Shown here one piece after another: positions 1 to 8,392 of a DNA stretch of 64,000 nt. The stretch lies in assembly GCA_965220535.1 (NCBI GenBank), contig OZ244833.1, positions 1 to 64,000 on the forward strand. Reading direction: 5' to 3'. The notes below the pieces were generated by a model. It ran no database searches. It was not told the DNA's origin and saw only the letters and a program-made list of their open reading frames with translations. Numbering within the stretch: the stretch's first letter is position 1; the number at the start of each line of letters is the position of its first letter. The translations under genes were made by a program, and so were the position numbers. The DNA comes from HK1 sp965220535 (GTDB lineage Bacteria > Pseudomonadota > Gammaproteobacteria > HK1).

Positions 1-1550
1 TGGACGCCGAGTCCTTGGTCATCGCCGATGCGTCGCAAGCGGTTGCTCTGGCCGGGATCATGGGTGGGGAAAGTACCAAGGTCAGTGAATCCACCCGCCA
101 TGTCTTTTTCGAAGGCGCGTGGTTCGAGCCGCGCGGGATCGCCTTGGAGGCGCGGCGCCGCGGGATGCATACCGACGCTTCGCATCGCTTCGAGCGCATC
201 GTTTCCCCGCAGTTGCAACGCGAGGCGATCGAGCGGGCCAGCGCCTTGCTGATCCAGATCGCCGGGGGCGAAGCCGGTCCTCTTTGCGAGGCCGCGGACG
301 CAGATCACCTCCCCCGAAGCGAAGCCATCCGCTTGCGCAGCGCCCGCATCGACAGAATTCTCGGCACCGCCGTCCCCCCGACGAAGGTGGTCGACTTCCT
401 TTCCCGGCTCGGCATGGAAGCGAAGGAACTCGAGGCCGAGGATCACCCCCTGTGGCAGGTGATCCCGCCGCCCTTCAGGCCGGATATCAGCACCGAGATC
501 GACCTGATCGAGGAGGTGGCGCGAGGCGTCGGTTTCGATGCGATCCCCGAGAAGATGCCTCGGATCGAACTGGCATTCGCCGCCCGTCCGGAGACCCGGG
601 TCGACGAAGGGCGCATCCGCACTCTTTTGGTCGACCGCGGATACCACGAGGCCTTGACCTACAGCTTCGTGGACGCGAAGAGACAGGCGCATTTTTCTCC
701 TTTGGAGTCGGGCGATGCGCAGCCGATCCCGTTAGCCAACCCCATCGCCTCGGATATGGGAGTGATGCGCACCACGATGTGGCCGGGACTCGTGCACGCC
801 GCCGCCCGCAACAGCAAAAGGCAGCAGCCGCGGGTGCGGCTTTTCGAGATCGGGAGGGTGTTTTTCGAATGCCGGGACGAACAGGGCGAGAGCCGTTTGA
901 CGCAGCCCTCGATGATCGGCGGCATCGTGCTCGGCTCGACCCTGCCCTTGCAGTGGTCCGCCTCGGCCCTCGATGCCGATTTCCATGACATCAAGAACGA
1001 TATCGAGGCGGTGGTCGCGCTTTCGGGGGGCGGCTTGGAGTGGCACCGGGCCCTGATTCCCGGGCTTCACCCGGCACGAAGCGCGATTATCATGCGCCGA
1101 GGCGAAACCATCGGGCGGGTCGGTGCGCTGCATCCGGATCTTGCCGAGGAGTTTCGCATCAAGGGAGCGTTGCTTTTCGAGCTGCGATTGGAATCGATCA
1201 CCGACAAGGCGATCCCGCAGTTCGAGGGCTTTTCGAGATTCCCCGCCGTGCGCCGAGACCTCTCCTTGTTGCTGCCGGAGACGGTCGAATGCGCCGTCCT
1301 CCATGCTCGCGTTCTCGAGATCGGGGCCGGTCTTGCGGATTCCAATATCCTCGAGGAAGTGGAGGTTTTCGATGTCTATCAGGGCAAGGGGCTCGAACCC
1401 GGTAAAAAAAGCGTCTCGCTAAGGTTGACCTTCCGCTCCATGTCGCGCACTCTCGACGACGGGGAAGTCGACACCTGTTTGGAGAAAACCCTCGCCTCCT
1501 TGCGCGAAGATCCGGGGGCGATGTTGCGGGGCGATACTCAAGATCGATAG
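1..1550 (+). CDS. pheT: Phenylalanine-tRNA ligase beta subunit, 3' part
   Basis: This is the C-terminal part of PheT, which with PheS forms the (alpha-beta)2 cytosolic enzyme that charges tRNA-Phe. The reading frame is open from base 3 with no start inside the window, so the gene begins upstream. The opening residues match the LVIAD...ALAGIMGGE signature of the B3/B4 editing region. A B5-like DNA-binding fold, the catalytic-like core (YHEALTYSFVD, LANPIASDMGVMRTTMWPG) and a C-terminal FDX-ACB anticodon-binding domain (FEGFSRFPAVRRDLSLLLP) follow. About 515 residues are present of a family length near 790. ihfA downstream on the same strand is the usual pheT neighbour in gammaproteobacteria. 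Identity is secure; only the missing N-terminus is unknown. Confidence 0.97.
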   Translation, partial: DAESLVIADASQAVALAGIMGGESTKVSESTRHVFFEGAWFEPRGIALEARRRGMHTDASHRFERIVSPQLQREAIERASALLIQIAGGEAGPLCEAADADHLPRSEAIRLRSARIDRILGTAVPPTKVVDFLSRLGMEAKELEAEDHPLWQVIPPPFRPDISTEIDLIEEVARGVGFDAIPEKMPRIELAFAARPETRVDEGRIRTLLVDRGYHEALTYSFVDAKRQAHFSPLESGDAQPIPLANPIASDMGVMRTTMWPGLVHAAARNSKRQQPRVRLFEIGRVFFECRDEQGESRLTQPSMIGGIVLGSTLPLQWSASALDADFHDIKNDIEAVVALSGGGLEWHRALIPGLHPARSAIIMRRGETIGRVGALHPDLAEEFRIKGALLFELRLESITDKAIPQFEGFSRFPAVRRDLSLLLPETVECAVLHARVLEIGAGLADSNILEEVEVFDVYQGKGLEPGKKSVSLRLTFRSMSRTLDDGEVDTCLEKTLASLREDPGAMLRGDTQDR

Positions 1551-1644
1551 AAGGACGAGGGCGATCCTTGATCGTCGTTCGTGCCCCGCTTCGATCGACG
1601 CAAGGTTCGCCTCGTCTTTCGAGGATTTCTCGTCGCGATGACGA

Positions 1645-1668
1645 GGCCGCGGCGGATAATCCGTGGCC
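1645..1668 (+). other. Stem-loop between pheT and ihfA
   Basis: GGCCGCGG (1645-1652) can pair with CCGTGGCC (1661-1668) around an 8-base loop, giving 8 pairs including one G-T. No T-run follows, so it is not a classical intrinsic terminator. It lies in the pheT-ihfA spacer and may be an mRNA structure or chance. Confidence 0.25.
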
Positions 1669-1703
1669 GAACCACCGACGGCACGATATTCAGGACAAAC
1701 CTT

Positions 1704-2060
1704 ATGAAACTAACCAAAGCCGGGATGGCGGAAAATCTCTACGAAGAGATCGGCCTTAGCAAGACCGAATCACGGGACTTGGTCGGACGCTTTTTCGATG
1801 TGATCGGCGACAAGTTGGAGAGCGGGGAACAGGTCAAGATCACCGGCTTCGGGAATTTCGACCTGCGTTGGAAGAAGGAGCGCTCGGGGAGGAATCCCAA
1901 GACCGGCGAGGAGCATCCTATCAGCGCTCGTCGCGTGGTCACCTTCCATGCCGGCGAGAAACTCAAAGAGAAGTTGATGGCCGGCGACAAGGAAAGCGAC
2001 GAGAACGACGCCAAGGACAGCAACGAACGCGAGAATACGCAAACGGATTTTCCCTTCTGA
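1704..2060 (+). CDS. ihfA: Integration host factor alpha subunit
   Basis: IhfA pairs with IhfB to form a DNA-bending protein used in transcription, recombination and replication. The chosen ATG at 1704 gives the normal start MKLTKAGMAENLYEEIGLSK and has AGGA 8 bases upstream. The open frame continues further upstream, but that stretch is not conserved. The beta-arm and signature region (GFGNFDLRWKKERSGRNPKTGEE, the TARRVV-like SARRVVTF) identify the alpha rather than beta subunit, as does the location after pheT. The protein is 118 residues, about 20 longer than usual, because of an acidic tail rich in Asp, Glu and Asn after the last conserved helix (DENDAKDSNEREN). In many relatives a MerR-family regulator gene follows; it is absent here. 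Confidence 0.96.
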   Translation: MKLTKAGMAENLYEEIGLSKTESRDLVGRFFDVIGDKLESGEQVKITGFGNFDLRWKKERSGRNPKTGEEHPISARRVVTFHAGEKLKEKLMAGDKESDENDAKDSNERENTQTDFPF

Positions 2061-2172
2061 GGGCATCAAGAGCGTCGCCCGACGATTCACCTCCTTCTTT
2101 CTTCGCCCTTGTTTTTTCGACCTCCCTTCGCCGATCTCTCCTTTCGAGCCTTTCCCGAAGGAACGCCCCGCC

Positions 2173-2571
2173 GTGCATCAAAAGCCCATCGCCGACAAGC
2201 CCGAGACGGCAACCGAAACTCCTGCCGAGCCCGCGACAACCACCCCATCGCCTTTCGCGGCGATGCCGACACCCCCTTATTACGCAGTGATCTTCGCCAA
2301 CCAAGCCTCCGACAAACCGGAGGGCTACACCGAGATGGCGACCGAAATGCGCAAGACAGCGGCCACGATGCCCGGCTATATCGGCCTAGAAAGCGCCCGC
2401 GACGAAAAAGGCTTTGCAGTGACGGTCAGTTATTGGGAAAGCGAAGCCGCCATCGCTTCTTGGCGCAACCACGCAAGACATCGCCTCGCAAGAAAGACCG
2501 GCCGCGATCGCTGGTACAAGCACTTCATCCTACGCGTCGCCAAAGTGGAACGCCATTACGACGGCCCTTGA
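2173..2571 (+). CDS. Antibiotic biosynthesis monooxygenase (ABM) fold protein
   Basis: Residues from about 35 onward (YYAVIFANQAS, GYTEMATEMRKTAATMPGYIG, VTVSYWESEAAIASWRNH) match the small ferredoxin-like ABM/heme-oxygenase-type fold, in which a Trp and downstream His lie near a ligand pocket. Members act as dimers; substrates are diverse and mostly unknown, so no reaction is assigned. The N-terminal 30 residues are rich in Pro, Thr and Glu and look disordered. The real start could be the ATG at 2263 (MPTPPYYAVIF), which would give a protein nearer the family length of about 100. It stands alone between ihfA and degraded DNA. Confidence 0.75.
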   Translation: MHQKPIADKPETATETPAEPATTTPSPFAAMPTPPYYAVIFANQASDKPEGYTEMATEMRKTAATMPGYIGLESARDEKGFAVTVSYWESEAAIASWRNHARHRLARKTGRDRWYKHFILRVAKVERHYDGP

Positions 2572-3253
2572 TGGACTAAGGGGCTATGACCCTCGGCCGA
2601 TGATCGTTGAAGGCCGCGATCGCATAGGGTTCAAAAGTGTCTCAATAACCCTAGGTGCTACACTGTATGTGATTTCCTTCTCGGTCTTTAGGCTGAACTC
2701 GGGTGTCTTGTCTGTTTGTTCACGTTTTGGATCGTTTCTGCGATCGGTTTTATGATCGTTTATTGGATCGTTCACATCTTATGTCGATATCGTTATTCCT
2801 TGGTTTTTTGGAGTGTCTCTATGATTGCTCGCTTCGCTTTTCGCTTTTCGCTCGGTGCGCTCGTTCTCTAGCTCTCTGGCTGTGCTACTGGTCCTTCGCC
2901 CTACGAGATTCCTGAGTGTCCGCATGATTCCAACATCGCTCGAATGCATGCTCAGGTTGCTTGCGTGTCATTGGAACATTGCGTTTACTACCGCTCGGTT
3001 TATCCGTATCAGGTGCAAATTCCGTATACCGCTCGCTGTTATGGCTATGACTCTTGCTACGATTCAGCCTTCCGCTTGCAACTATCGGAGACGGGATGCA
3101 GTCGGTGATGTTTTCGAACTCTGACAATCTCCGTTTCGCGTGGTATCGTGGTCGGTATCTAATCTGACCAGACACTGGCCAATGGTCTGTTCAGTGTCGA
3201 CACACTCTTCAACGCCTATCTTGAAGGCATTCTCCCCTACGGATTGACAACGA
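2572..3253. other. Gene-poor spacer with IS end remnant
   Basis: About 680 bases with no convincing gene. The first 90 bases contain the solo right end of the IS3-family element seen elsewhere in the window (see 2590-2663). The remainder is of lower GC, rich in T and in GATCG words, with only short frames of biased composition. It looks like decayed DNA. Confidence 0.5.
2590..2663 (+). mobile_element. Solo right-end remnant of IS3-family element
   Basis: Bases 2633-2663 (AAAGTGTCTCAATAACCCTAGGTGCTACAC region) match the right end of the decayed IS copy at 46731-46762 with only a few differences. The bases just before it read in one frame like the last residues of the OrfB integrase (IVEGRDR against SIEGHGQ in the other copy). 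No other part of the element is recognisable here, so this is a relic. Confidence 0.6.
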
Positions 3254-3517
3254 TTGGTCGTTCTGCCGGTGCTCTTCGTCCTCATAGTGTTACGGATAGC
3301 GTCGCAAGACGATGAATATGACCGATCGACACTCGAGCATCGGGAGTCCGAGCATAGAGCCAAACGCATGGATAATATCGAGGCCGACAGGCGATCGAAG
3401 CAGGCCGCTGCCGAGCGAGGTGAGGCCGAGCGCAAGGCGACTGCCGCGAGGAGCCACCGCTCGGCAGTGTTTGATCGGGGCTATGTCCTAACTGGGTACG
3501 GAAAAGAAAACCGATGA
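3254..3517 (+). CDS. Possible small membrane protein, unknown
   Basis: A frame of 87 residues beginning at TTG 3254 has a short hydrophobic N-terminus (VVLPVLFVLIVLRIAS) and then a highly charged region rich in Glu, Arg and Ala (residues 19-70), which could be helical. Its stop TGA overlaps the ATG of the next gene as ATGA at 3514-3517, an arrangement often seen in coupled genes. Against it: no ATG start, no ribosome binding site that I can see, and no recognisable family. An in-frame stop at 3245 limits the frame upstream. Confidence 0.3.
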   Translation: MVVLPVLFVLIVLRIASQDDEYDRSTLEHRESEHRAKRMDNIEADRRSKQAAAERGEAERKATAARSHRSAVFDRGYVLTGYGKENR

Positions 3518-4026
3518 AAGATTTGATCACCAAGACCGTTTTTTCCGTCGCGCTCGCTCTCGCCCTTGGCAGCGTGGTACCGGCAACATCGGCTTACGGC
3601 GGCTGGGATCCGGTCGAGACGATAAAAGACGATTTCGATGGGAGTGAATGGCACCTGACACAATACAGCGACGGGATTCAAGGCATGATTTTCCTTTGCG
3701 CCGATACATGGGCGTCAGTGCGCTTTTTCGATTACACGGCCGATGATCTCGGTGGCATCGAGGATATCGTGGTCGTAGAAGAAAAATTCGGACAAGAAGC
3801 CCCCGACTTTTCGGCACTTTCGTTCACGGGCTACCAACAATTCGCAGTGGATGCGTCCTTCGATAGCCAGTCGGACTTCAAGCGCTATTCTTCGAAGGTG
3901 GCATCGGCGCACAGTTTCGCCGTTCGCTTCTACGATCGGGCGGGTCGGAAATTCGTGGTGAACGTCGACACTGTCGGACTTGACCGGCGATTGGATGACC
4001 TCTACGGTCGGTGCGGGATCGAGTAG
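3514..4026 (+). CDS. Secreted hypothetical protein
   Basis: The 170-residue product starts with a typical Sec signal peptide: charged start MKDLITK, hydrophobic stretch FSVALALALGSVVP and a likely cleavage after ATSA (about residue 27). The mature part is acidic, rich in aromatic residues and beta-like, with two cysteines (residues about 67 and 167) that could form a disulphide. A purine-rich GGAAAAG lies about six bases before the ATG. I do not recognise the family. It is followed by about 160 bases and then tRNA-Pro, with no partner genes beyond the doubtful frame that overlaps its start. Probably periplasmic. Confidence 0.7.
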   Translation: MKDLITKTVFSVALALALGSVVPATSAYGGWDPVETIKDDFDGSEWHLTQYSDGIQGMIFLCADTWASVRFFDYTADDLGGIEDIVVVEEKFGQEAPDFSALSFTGYQQFAVDASFDSQSDFKRYSSKVASAHSFAVRFYDRAGRKFVVNVDTVGLDRRLDDLYGRCGIE

Positions 4027-4190
4027 GGCTCTTGGAAGCAGGTCATTCGTCGAAATAACGATTTTACGAAATGGGTGGATCGGCGTTATCATCCGCACTT
4101 GAAGGGTCTTTTCGCCTTCGATCCCGCGAGGTCGATTTTTCGCGTCGCCGGGGTTCGAAGGGATGGTCTTCGAAGTTCCTTGTTTTTTAT

Positions 4191-4634
<444 letters not shown>

Positions 4635-5453
4635 ATGGTCGTGCTGCGAGTCGCGGTCGCGTTGCGAGCCGCCTGCAAGCCATCCCCTTCCTTGTGCTTT
4701 GCGTCCCCGAGAAGGCGAGGGGGCGGGCTCGCCGCTGCTTGGCCGCTCGCCGCGTTGTTGCTTTGCCTCTTCTCGGCCCTCTTCTCGGCGGCCGCCGTCG
4801 CTAACGAGGACGGCTACGAGGTGGCATTGGAGGCGATCGACAGCGGGGATTTCGAGCGGGCTCGGCGCACCTTCGAGCGCTTGCATGAAAGCGGAGATCC
4901 GCGCGGATCGAACGGGCTCGGGGTGATGTATGTCCGCGGTCAAGGCGTGGAGCGCGATCCCGAGCGGGCGGTGGTTCTCTTTCGCAAGGCGGCCCACATG
5001 GGGCTTCGCACCGCGCAGAAAAACCTCGGGCAGATGTATTTGGACGGCGATGGCGTTCCTCAGGACGATGCCATGGCCTTGCGCATGTTTCGCCTCGCGG
5101 CGGCCCGCGGCGATGCCGACGCGCAATTCACCTTGGGCCTGTTGCACTTCAACGGCCGTGAAGTCGAGCAGGACCATGCCAAGGCGATGGAATGGTTCTT
5201 GGCCGCCTCCGCTTCGGGGAATGCGGAGGCCCACGCCTATATCGGGCACCTTTACCGAGGGGGCTACGGCGTGGCTCGCAACTACGTTCTTGCTTATGCT
5301 TGGTACGGGGTGGCCGCGGCTTTGGGTTTTGCCGATGGCCCCGAACTGCGGGATCTGATCGCGAGTTACCTCACCCGTTCGCAGTTGGAGGAAGGGCAAA
5401 ACTTCGCCCGCGATATTTGGCTGGGGATGAACGGGAAGTACGCCGAGGGCTAG
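4635..5453 (+). CDS. Sel1-like repeat protein, exported
   Basis: This protein carries four Sel1-type repeats of about 36 residues, each with the LG-x-Y-x-x-G-x-G-V core and A-x-x-x-Y/F-x-x-A-A helix: around GLGVMYVRGQGVERD, NLGQMYLDGDGVPQDD, TLGLLHFNGREVEQD and YIGHLYRGGYGVARN. Such solenoids mediate protein-protein contacts. A hydrophobic stretch (WPLAALLLCLFSALFSAAAVA) before the repeats looks like a signal peptide, so the protein is probably periplasmic. The start is uncertain: the frame is open from 4509 and ATG 4635 is used here, giving an unusually long signal region. The last 115 bases are repeated twice downstream (see the repeat entries), which marks an unstable locus. Confidence 0.8.
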   Translation: MVVLRVAVALRAACKPSPSLCFASPRRRGGGLAAAWPLAALLLCLFSALFSAAAVANEDGYEVALEAIDSGDFERARRTFERLHESGDPRGSNGLGVMYVRGQGVERDPERAVVLFRKAAHMGLRTAQKNLGQMYLDGDGVPQDDAMALRMFRLAAARGDADAQFTLGLLHFNGREVEQDHAKAMEWFLAASASGNAEAHAYIGHLYRGGYGVARNYVLAYAWYGVAAALGFADGPELRDLIASYLTRSQLEEGQNFARDIWLGMNGKYAEG

Positions 5454-5668
5454 CCCGATTTTTCTCCGTGATATTCCCGCCCCGAACGACGGGATCCGAT
5501 CGCGAGTTGTCTCACCCGTTCGCAGTTGGAAGAAGGGCGAGATTTCTCCCACGCGATATTTGGCTGGGGATGAACGGGAAGTACGCCGAGGGCTAGCCCG
5601 CTTTTTTCTCCTTTTTCTCCGCGATATTCCCGCCCCGAGCAATGTGCATCGAGACCGCGGCCAAGGGG
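5337..5668 (+). repeat. Tandem duplication of Sel1 gene 3' end
   Basis: The stretch covering the last codons and stop of the Sel1 gene plus a T-rich tail (5337-5476) is repeated immediately at 5477-5640. Both end in CGCCGAGGGCTAG followed by TTTTTCTCC and GATATTCCCGCCCCGA. The second copy has small indels that break the reading frame, so it is not translated as a Sel1 C-terminus. Confidence 0.8.
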
Positions 5669-5689
5669 CGGCGGGGCGGCGCGAACTGA

Positions 5690-5757
5690 CCGAGGTGCTA
5701 CGGCGTGGCTCGCAACGATGTTCTTGCTTATGCTTGGTACGGAGCGGCCGCGACCTT
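5690..5757 (+). pseudogene. Fragment of a second Sel1 repeat copy
   Basis: Bases about 5690-5757 match 5259-5325 of the Sel1 gene (the GGYGVARNYVLAYAWYG repeat) with a few changes and a missing base. The order is scrambled relative to the parent gene, because this internal part lies after a copy of the 3' end. It is a relic of a second copy, not a gene. Confidence 0.65.
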
Positions 5758-5842
5758 AAGAGCCCACCGAGCCTGACGACCGGGGCGACCAACAAGACCT
5801 CACCGGCAAAAAATATTGGCGGACCCTATCGGAAATTGACCG

Positions 5843-6514
5843 ATGACCAACGACAACTCCAACGACGATGCACCCGACGCGCACGCAATGTTGGCGTTGC
5901 GCGTGTATGCCGCTCGGTTGGCAAGCCTTGCCGATGAGATCGCCGCGGCGGGCGAGGCGTGCAATCAGCACCGACTCGGTACCCCAACCCGTGATTTCGT
6001 CGCCCGCGTCGGCGGCTTGCGTACTTATGCGGCCGCTCGGCTACGGATACTTGTTGCACCCATGCAATACGAGTGCATGACGATTCATAGCGTTATCGGC
6101 CGCTTGTTGGCGTGGTGCGATGAGCACGATGCGGCATTGGAGGAAAAGGTGATAGCGGGGGTCGATTTCCAACGACCGGCGACCGAGCCCGACGATGGCC
6201 GCCCCATGACTCCGGCGACCGCTATCGACCGCGTGAGGGGGTGTGCCGAACGCATGAGGGTTCTTGCCGAGGAAATCACCGACACGGCGACGGAGATGCG
6301 CAACCGGTACCCCGATACCCCGACGGGTTCGGATGTAGCCGGGTTATATCGGGTCGTTCGTACACTGCAATTTGCGCAAGATTGGACGAAAAGCGTCGTC
6401 GACGATATTGCCGCCGGGCATAAGGGTGTCGCCGGGCGTGATGACGGGCTCGATTCGGTCATGCGTGATATGGAGGCATTCGAAGAGATGCACGCGGAGG
6501 CAGACGACCGATGA
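5843..6514 (+). CDS. Hypothetical protein with internal duplication
   Basis: The 223-residue product is predicted by eye to be mostly helical, acidic and without signal or membrane segment. It contains two related halves: about residues 22-65 (YAARLASLADEIAAAGEA, then TPTRDFVARVGGLRTYAAA) and about 133-178 (CAERMRVLAEEITDTATEM, then TPTGSDVAGLYRVVRTLQFA). The shared pattern is C/Y-A-x-R-hydrophobic-x-x-L-A-E-E-I ... D/G-TPT-x-x-x-V-A ... LRT-hydrophobic. I know no family with this pattern. The stop overlaps the start of a 23-codon frame as ATGA, suggesting it was the first gene of a pair. It is flanked on both sides by broken copies of the Sel1 gene end. Confidence 0.65.
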   Translation: MTNDNSNDDAPDAHAMLALRVYAARLASLADEIAAAGEACNQHRLGTPTRDFVARVGGLRTYAAARLRILVAPMQYECMTIHSVIGRLLAWCDEHDAALEEKVIAGVDFQRPATEPDDGRPMTPATAIDRVRGCAERMRVLAEEITDTATEMRNRYPDTPTGSDVAGLYRVVRTLQFAQDWTKSVVDDIAAGHKGVAGRDDGLDSVMRDMEAFEEMHAEADDR

Positions 6515-6582
6515 CCGACGACTCGACCATAAAGACGATGCGTGATGCGTTCACCGATTGGAGGTACGAAGTACTTACTTAG
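6511..6582 (+). CDS. Very short frame, possible gene remnant
   Basis: Twenty-three codons (MTDDSTIKTMRDAFTDWRYE...) start at an ATG that overlaps the previous stop (ATGA, 6511-6514) and end at TAG 6580-6582. The acidic N-terminus resembles the opening of the preceding protein (MTNDNSNDD). It may be the start of a truncated second gene whose remainder was replaced by the Sel1-end repeat that follows. Confidence 0.25.
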   Translation: MTDDSTIKTMRDAFTDWRYEVLT

Positions 6583-6661
6583 TTGTTGACCTACCACCAT
6601 GTCGAGGCCGACCCCCGAAAGCGTGCGGTTGTTGGATGAGTACCCCGTCGGCTTTTGCCGG

Positions 6662-6845
6662 CGGCCCCGAACGACGGGATCCGATCGCGAGTTGTCTCAC
6701 CCGTTCGCAGTTGGAAGAAGGGCGAGATTTCTCCCGCGCGATATTTGGCTGGGGATGAACGGGAAGTACGCCGAGGGCTGACCCGCTTTTCTCCTGCGAT
6801 ATTCCCGCCCCGAGCGATTCGCATCGAGACGGGAGCCCAAGCCCG
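6662..6845 (+). repeat. Dispersed third copy of Sel1 gene 3' end
   Basis: This copy is nearly identical to the one at 5477-5640, including the frame-breaking differences from the parent gene, so the two broken copies are more closely related to each other than to the gene. The tail (GATATTCCCGCCCCGAGC and CATCGAGAC) is shared as well. The spacer after it (6846-6907) holds GC palindromes such as CCCGCGGCCGCGGG just past the end of ahcY. Confidence 0.8.
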
Positions 6846-6907
6846 ATGAGAGGGTATGGCCAGAGTCTGGCCGGAGTGCCCGGCCGGAACCCGCGGCCGC
6901 GGGGATA

Positions 6908-8203
6908 TCAATAGCGATAGTATTCCTGCTTGAAAGGTCCGGCGGGATCGACGTCGATATATTTCGCCTGCTCTTCGCTAAGCCGGGTGAGCCGGACTCC
7001 GAGCCTTTCCAAGTGCAAGGCGGCGACCTTCTCGTCCAAATGTCTCGGCAGTCGGTAGACCTTCTTCTCGTAACGATCCGAGTGCTTCCAAAGTTCGATT
7101 TGAGCCAAAACCTGATTGGTGAAGGAGGCGCTCATCACGAAACTCGGGTGTCCGGTGGCGCAGCCGAGATTGACCAGCCGTCCCTCGGCCAAGACGATGA
7201 TGCGCTTGCCGTCGGGGAACTCCACCTCGTCCACCTGCGGTTTGACCGGATGCCACGGATAGTTGCGCAGGGCGTCGATCTGAATCTCGGAGTCGAAGTG
7301 GCCGATATTGCAGACGATCGCCCGATCTCTCATTTGGCGCAGATGATCGATGGTGATGACATCGATATTGCCGGTGGCGGTGACGAAGATATCCCCGACC
7401 GGCGCGAACTCGTCCATCGTTCCCACTTCGTAGCCCTGCATCGCCGCCTGCAAAGCGCAGATCGGATCGACTTCGGTGATCTTCACCCGCGCCCCTTGGC
7501 TGCGCAGGCTCTCGGCGGAGCCCTTGCCGACATCGCCGAAGCCGCAGACCACCGCGACCTTGCCCGCGAGCATGATATCGGTGGCGCGCTTGATACCGTC
7601 CACCAGACTTTCGCGGCAGCCGTAGAGGTTGTCGAACTTCGATTTCGTGACCGAGTTGTTGACATCGATCGCCGGGGTCGTCAACTTGCCGGCTTTTTCC
7701 ATCTCGTAAAGGCGTAGCACGCCGGTGGTGGTTTCTTCCGAAAGCCCGCGTACGTCGCGCATCAGGTCGGGGTGCTTCTCGTGCATCACGGCTGTGAGAT
7801 CGCCGCCGTCGTCGAGCAGCAGATTCGGCCTCCAGCCCTCGGGTCCTTCGATGGTGCGATCGATGCACCACCAGAACTCCTCTTCCGACTCGTTTTTCCA
7901 CGCGAAAATCGGCACCCCGGAAGCGGCGACGGCGGCGGCCGCATGATCTTGGGTCGAGAAGATATTGCACGAACTCCAGCGCACTTGGGCGCCGAGCGCG
8001 GTCAGTGTCTCGATCAGCACCGCAGTTTGGATGGTGGCATGCAAGCAACCGGCGATGCGGGCTCCGGCAAGCGGTTGTTGGCCCTCGTATTCCTTGCGCA
8101 GGGATATAAGGCCAGGCATTTCCGTTTCGGCGATCGCGATCTCCTTTCGCCCCCAATCGGCCAGCGAGAGGTCTTGGACCTTGAAGTCTTGTGTCCGATT
8201 CAT
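6908..8203 (-). CDS. ahcY: Adenosylhomocysteinase
   Basis: AhcY reversibly hydrolyses S-adenosylhomocysteine to adenosine and homocysteine, removing the inhibitor of methyltransferases. The 431-residue protein has the substrate-domain signatures (GCLHATIQTAVLIETL, SSCNIFSTQDHAAAAV), the NAD-binding motif GFGDVGKGSA, and the C-terminal PAGPFKQEYYRY tail whose Lys and Tyr reach the partner NAD site. It lacks the 40-residue insertion found in some bacterial forms. It lies 190 bases downstream of metK on the same strand, so the two enzymes of the methyl cycle are probably co-expressed. I looked for an SAH riboswitch in the metK-ahcY spacer and did not see one. Confidence 0.97.
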   Translation of the reverse strand: MNRTQDFKVQDLSLADWGRKEIAIAETEMPGLISLRKEYEGQQPLAGARIAGCLHATIQTAVLIETLTALGAQVRWSSCNIFSTQDHAAAAVAASGVPIFAWKNESEEEFWWCIDRTIEGPEGWRPNLLLDDGGDLTAVMHEKHPDLMRDVRGLSEETTTGVLRLYEMEKAGKLTTPAIDVNNSVTKSKFDNLYGCRESLVDGIKRATDIMLAGKVAVVCGFGDVGKGSAESLRSQGARVKITEVDPICALQAAMQGYEVGTMDEFAPVGDIFVTATGNIDVITIDHLRQMRDRAIVCNIGHFDSEIQIDALRNYPWHPVKPQVDEVEFPDGKRIIVLAEGRLVNLGCATGHPSFVMSASFTNQVLAQIELWKHSDRYEKKVYRLPRHLDEKVAALHLERLGVRLTRLSEEQAKYIDVDPAGPFKQEYYRY

Positions 8204-8302
8204 CGTTTCGAGTTCTCGTTCGGTTGGTTCGGTTGTCGTCGTTCGACTCGTCGTTCGATCATCGTGCGGCCATCGATCGATTCGTCATCCGATCGCCGTC
8301 GG

Positions 8303-8345
8303 CGTTCGAAGTCGGGCATTTGAAGTCGGGCGTTCGAAGTCGCCG
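8303..8345. repeat. Short tandem repeat in metK-ahcY spacer
   Basis: Three imperfect units of about 15 bases (GTTCGAAGTCGGGCA, then TTTGAAGTCGGGCG, then TTCGAAGTCGCCGG) lie between metK and ahcY. They are one of several such minisatellites in the window. Confidence 0.6.
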
Positions 8346-8392
8346 GCGGCGGTCGCGAATGCCCTTGCTTTTCAACCCGCTTGCGTTCGATA

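Noticed and set aside
8204..8392. SAH riboswitch between metK and ahcY
   Set aside because: The conserved GAGGAGCGCTGC-type core was not found on the minus strand in this spacer or before metK.
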